The position numbers and the translations under genes were made by a program. A stretch of 64,000 bases of DNA from Diprion similis (Eukaryota; Arthropoda; Insecta; Hymenoptera; Diprionidae). The notes beneath the pieces were generated by a model. It was given only the letters and a program-made list of their open reading frames with translations. It made no database searches and was not told where the DNA came from. Numbering within the stretch: position 1 is the stretch's first letter; each line of letters starts with the position of its first letter. The stretch spans positions 893,001 to 957,000 of the forward strand of contig NC_060109.1 in the NCBI RefSeq assembly GCF_021155765.1, given 5' to 3'. This document shows, piece by piece, positions 62,550 to 64,000 of this stretch.

Positions 62550-63553
62550 TTTTTCCGACACGATGCCGACTTACCGAGATTGTTTATGCGTGTTGTTGAC
62601 GGTGTCGTCGAGGTTATGTTGCATTGTGTACGCGTGAATGCGCTTGCGCCAGAGACTCACTGTGATTGGCCATGACGTCACTGTCGAAATGCGCGACCTT
62701 GTACGAAAATTGGTCCTCTATCGAGCACACCTAACTCCCTTAAGCCATGATGGCGGCGATGCGTATTGAACACAAGGAACGGTGGAATTGGACTCATCCT
62801 TCCGCGGACCGCGAGTAATGGAAGCAGCATGCAATAATAATTGAACGACAGCCCTGTCGCGTGATACTTGAACTCAAAATCATAGCTGAAACGTTCGCCA
62901 GGATATCCGTCCAACGATGACTTCTCTTCTGAACAAAGGTAATCAACATCCTCCACTTTATCCGAGTGTGTTATTGTTCGACAAATATTTATCGTCGACT
63001 TTCGTCGGTCGATCAATTCCGGCGTTCGCACGTGCAACGCCGCGGCCCATTTCCGCCGGTCCCTTAGTCAGAGTGGCCAGAGCGTGAACCCGTCGAAACA
63101 ACGTAATGGCGAATGCGTCTGTTCAATCGGGTATTTGACAATTAGTGAGCCTCGACCAGTCCCTCGTCGCGTTAAAACGCGGCACAGTTTTCGCCGGGTA
63201 ATATCGCGCGACTTTTCAGGATCTATAAACCATTATCGAGCTGTGATCGCGGTCGAAAGTTCTCAGATTAATACCGTGGGTGTTGCTGCTCATGACGATG
63301 ATGTTGCTGCTGGTACTGGTGGTGGTGCTGATATGCCAGTGAATCACTGCACAACAAAACTATCGACTATTGTTAATCATCGATAAAATTTCAAAGACTA
63401 ACGACTGTGACAAGTAAATTTTCATCGATCTATTTCCAACAACCAATCATCGTCGTCGTCGTCGTCGTCGTTGCTCAACTGTTTTCACCATAAACAAAAC
63501 AAGTACCGAACAAATACTACATGGAGTAACAGGATTATGTACTTTATTTGAGG

Positions 63554-64000
63554 ATGAAGGTAACCGTTTGTTTTGACAATATAAGGGTGGTCGTTCCATG
63601 CGGAGATGGAACGCTACTTGTCAAAGACCTGATGCGCGAGGCCACATTGAGATACAAAAAAGCAACGGGACGAAGCGATGCCTGGTTGACGATTAACAGC
63701 CTGTCGTCATTGACCGGTGGAGGTCTCCTCGACCCTGACGACAGGCTTTGCGACGTGGCCGACGACCGAGAGCAAATTGTGGCGCATTTTGTCTCCGGAG
63801 AGACTATACACGTCGGTGGAGACGGCGCGAGTTCCGTCGGCACGAATAGTCCGGACTTCTTTCAGACGGATCACAAGGAACAACACTACGTCGTAAATCC
63901 AAGAGCGGCGAATTCGTCGAGCCATATAAAACGGGAGAGCGCCAAGAGATTGTCGATGCATTCCCTATCAACCAAAGAACCCTGCCTCTTGACGCCTTAC
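63554..64000 (+). CDS. baz: Bazooka / Par-3 polarity scaffold, N-terminus (partial, runs off the window)
   Basis: ATG 63554 opens 149 codons to the window edge with no stop. The first 83 or so residues form the Par-3 N-terminal oligomerisation domain (CR1, PB1-like). Diagnostic words are MKVTVCFDNIRVVVPCGDGT, EATLRYKKATGRSDAWLTI, GGGLLDPDDRLCDVADDRE and QIVAHF, followed by the conserved GGDGASSVGTNSPDFF. In insects Par-3 assembles into apical filaments through this domain, and binds Par-6 and aPKC through PDZ and CR3 regions that lie beyond this window. The start is supported by close similarity to the known N-terminus of Drosophila Bazooka. Upstream is a CpG-rich probable 5' UTR. Confidence 0.95.
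   Translation, partial: MKVTVCFDNIRVVVPCGDGTLLVKDLMREATLRYKKATGRSDAWLTINSLSSLTGGGLLDPDDRLCDVADDREQIVAHFVSGETIHVGGDGASSVGTNSPDFFQTDHKEQHYVVNPRAANSSSHIKRESAKRLSMHSLSTKEPCLLTPY

Larger units (their letters stand above)
60101..63553. other. Region between sulfotransferase copy 2 and bazooka
   Basis: The first 750 bases belong to the duplicated unit. The rest is AT-rich to about 62550, with MITE ends near 61731-61752 and 62433-62549. From about 62560 to 63550 the GC content rises, with CpG-rich words, and the block probably contains the bazooka promoter and 5' UTR. Frames of 100-119 residues here (63084 on +, 63037 on -) have no recognisable domains, and a (CGT)n repeat sits at 63451-63470. Confidence 0.55.

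Noticed and set aside
62678-63037. 119-residue frame on the - strand before bazooka
   Set aside because: It has no recognisable domain, lies in a GC-rich promoter-like block where long frames occur by chance, and has no splice or polyadenylation context.
63084-63386. 100-residue frame on the + strand before bazooka
   Set aside because: Its composition is low-complexity and repeat-like (GTGGGADMP, DDDVAAG) and it has no domain. It is treated as a leader frame, not a gene.

Overview
The window is AT-rich animal nuclear DNA with long poly(A)/poly(T) runs, dense microsatellites, GT-AG introns and many short inverted-repeat transposons. The genes recognised are insect-type: bazooka/Par-3, adenylyl cyclase-associated protein (capulet), cytosolic sulfotransferases and a mosaic transmembrane serine protease. 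The base composition and gene structure suggest an insect, perhaps a hymenopteran, but nothing here fixes the species. No bacterial genes, rRNA, tRNA or CRISPR array were recognised.

Layout. (1) About 1-2.6 kb is simple-sequence DNA with a 0.2 kb tandem duplication and a possible transcription start near 2.54 kb. (2) 3.6-32.8 kb, + strand, holds one large gene. It encodes a type II transmembrane serine protease of about 1,710 residues, in the order: short cytoplasmic tail, membrane anchor, SEA, 822-residue acidic/Ser-Thr linker, two LDLa-type modules, a third LDLa, SRCR, trypsin, Ser14, LDLa. Its 19 kb first intron is full of foldback elements and carries, on the - strand, a probable two-exon gene for a 64-residue protein. 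(3) 36.8-50.8 kb, - strand, is the actin regulator CAP/capulet. It has eight coding exons in the longest form and three alternative first coding exons that all splice in the same phase to the same acceptor. (4) Inside a CAP intron, on the opposite strand (37.5-43.2 kb), lies a five-exon gene for an unrecognised protein of about 1,759 residues, mostly low-complexity. (5) 53.3-60.9 kb is a recent tandem duplication of a five-exon sulfotransferase gene, with a large inverted repeat between the copies. (6) The window ends inside the first coding exon of bazooka/Par-3 (63,554 to the edge).

The genes do not form a pathway. The notable architecture is nesting (two antisense genes in host introns), promoter-linked diversity of the CAP N-terminus, and a young sulfotransferase pair in which copy 2 has changed a conserved active-site lysine. 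Several families of non-autonomous inverted-repeat elements recur, and one has an exact 8-bp target duplication. Exon joins were worked out by eye from reading frame, splice consensus and protein continuity; no transcript evidence was available.
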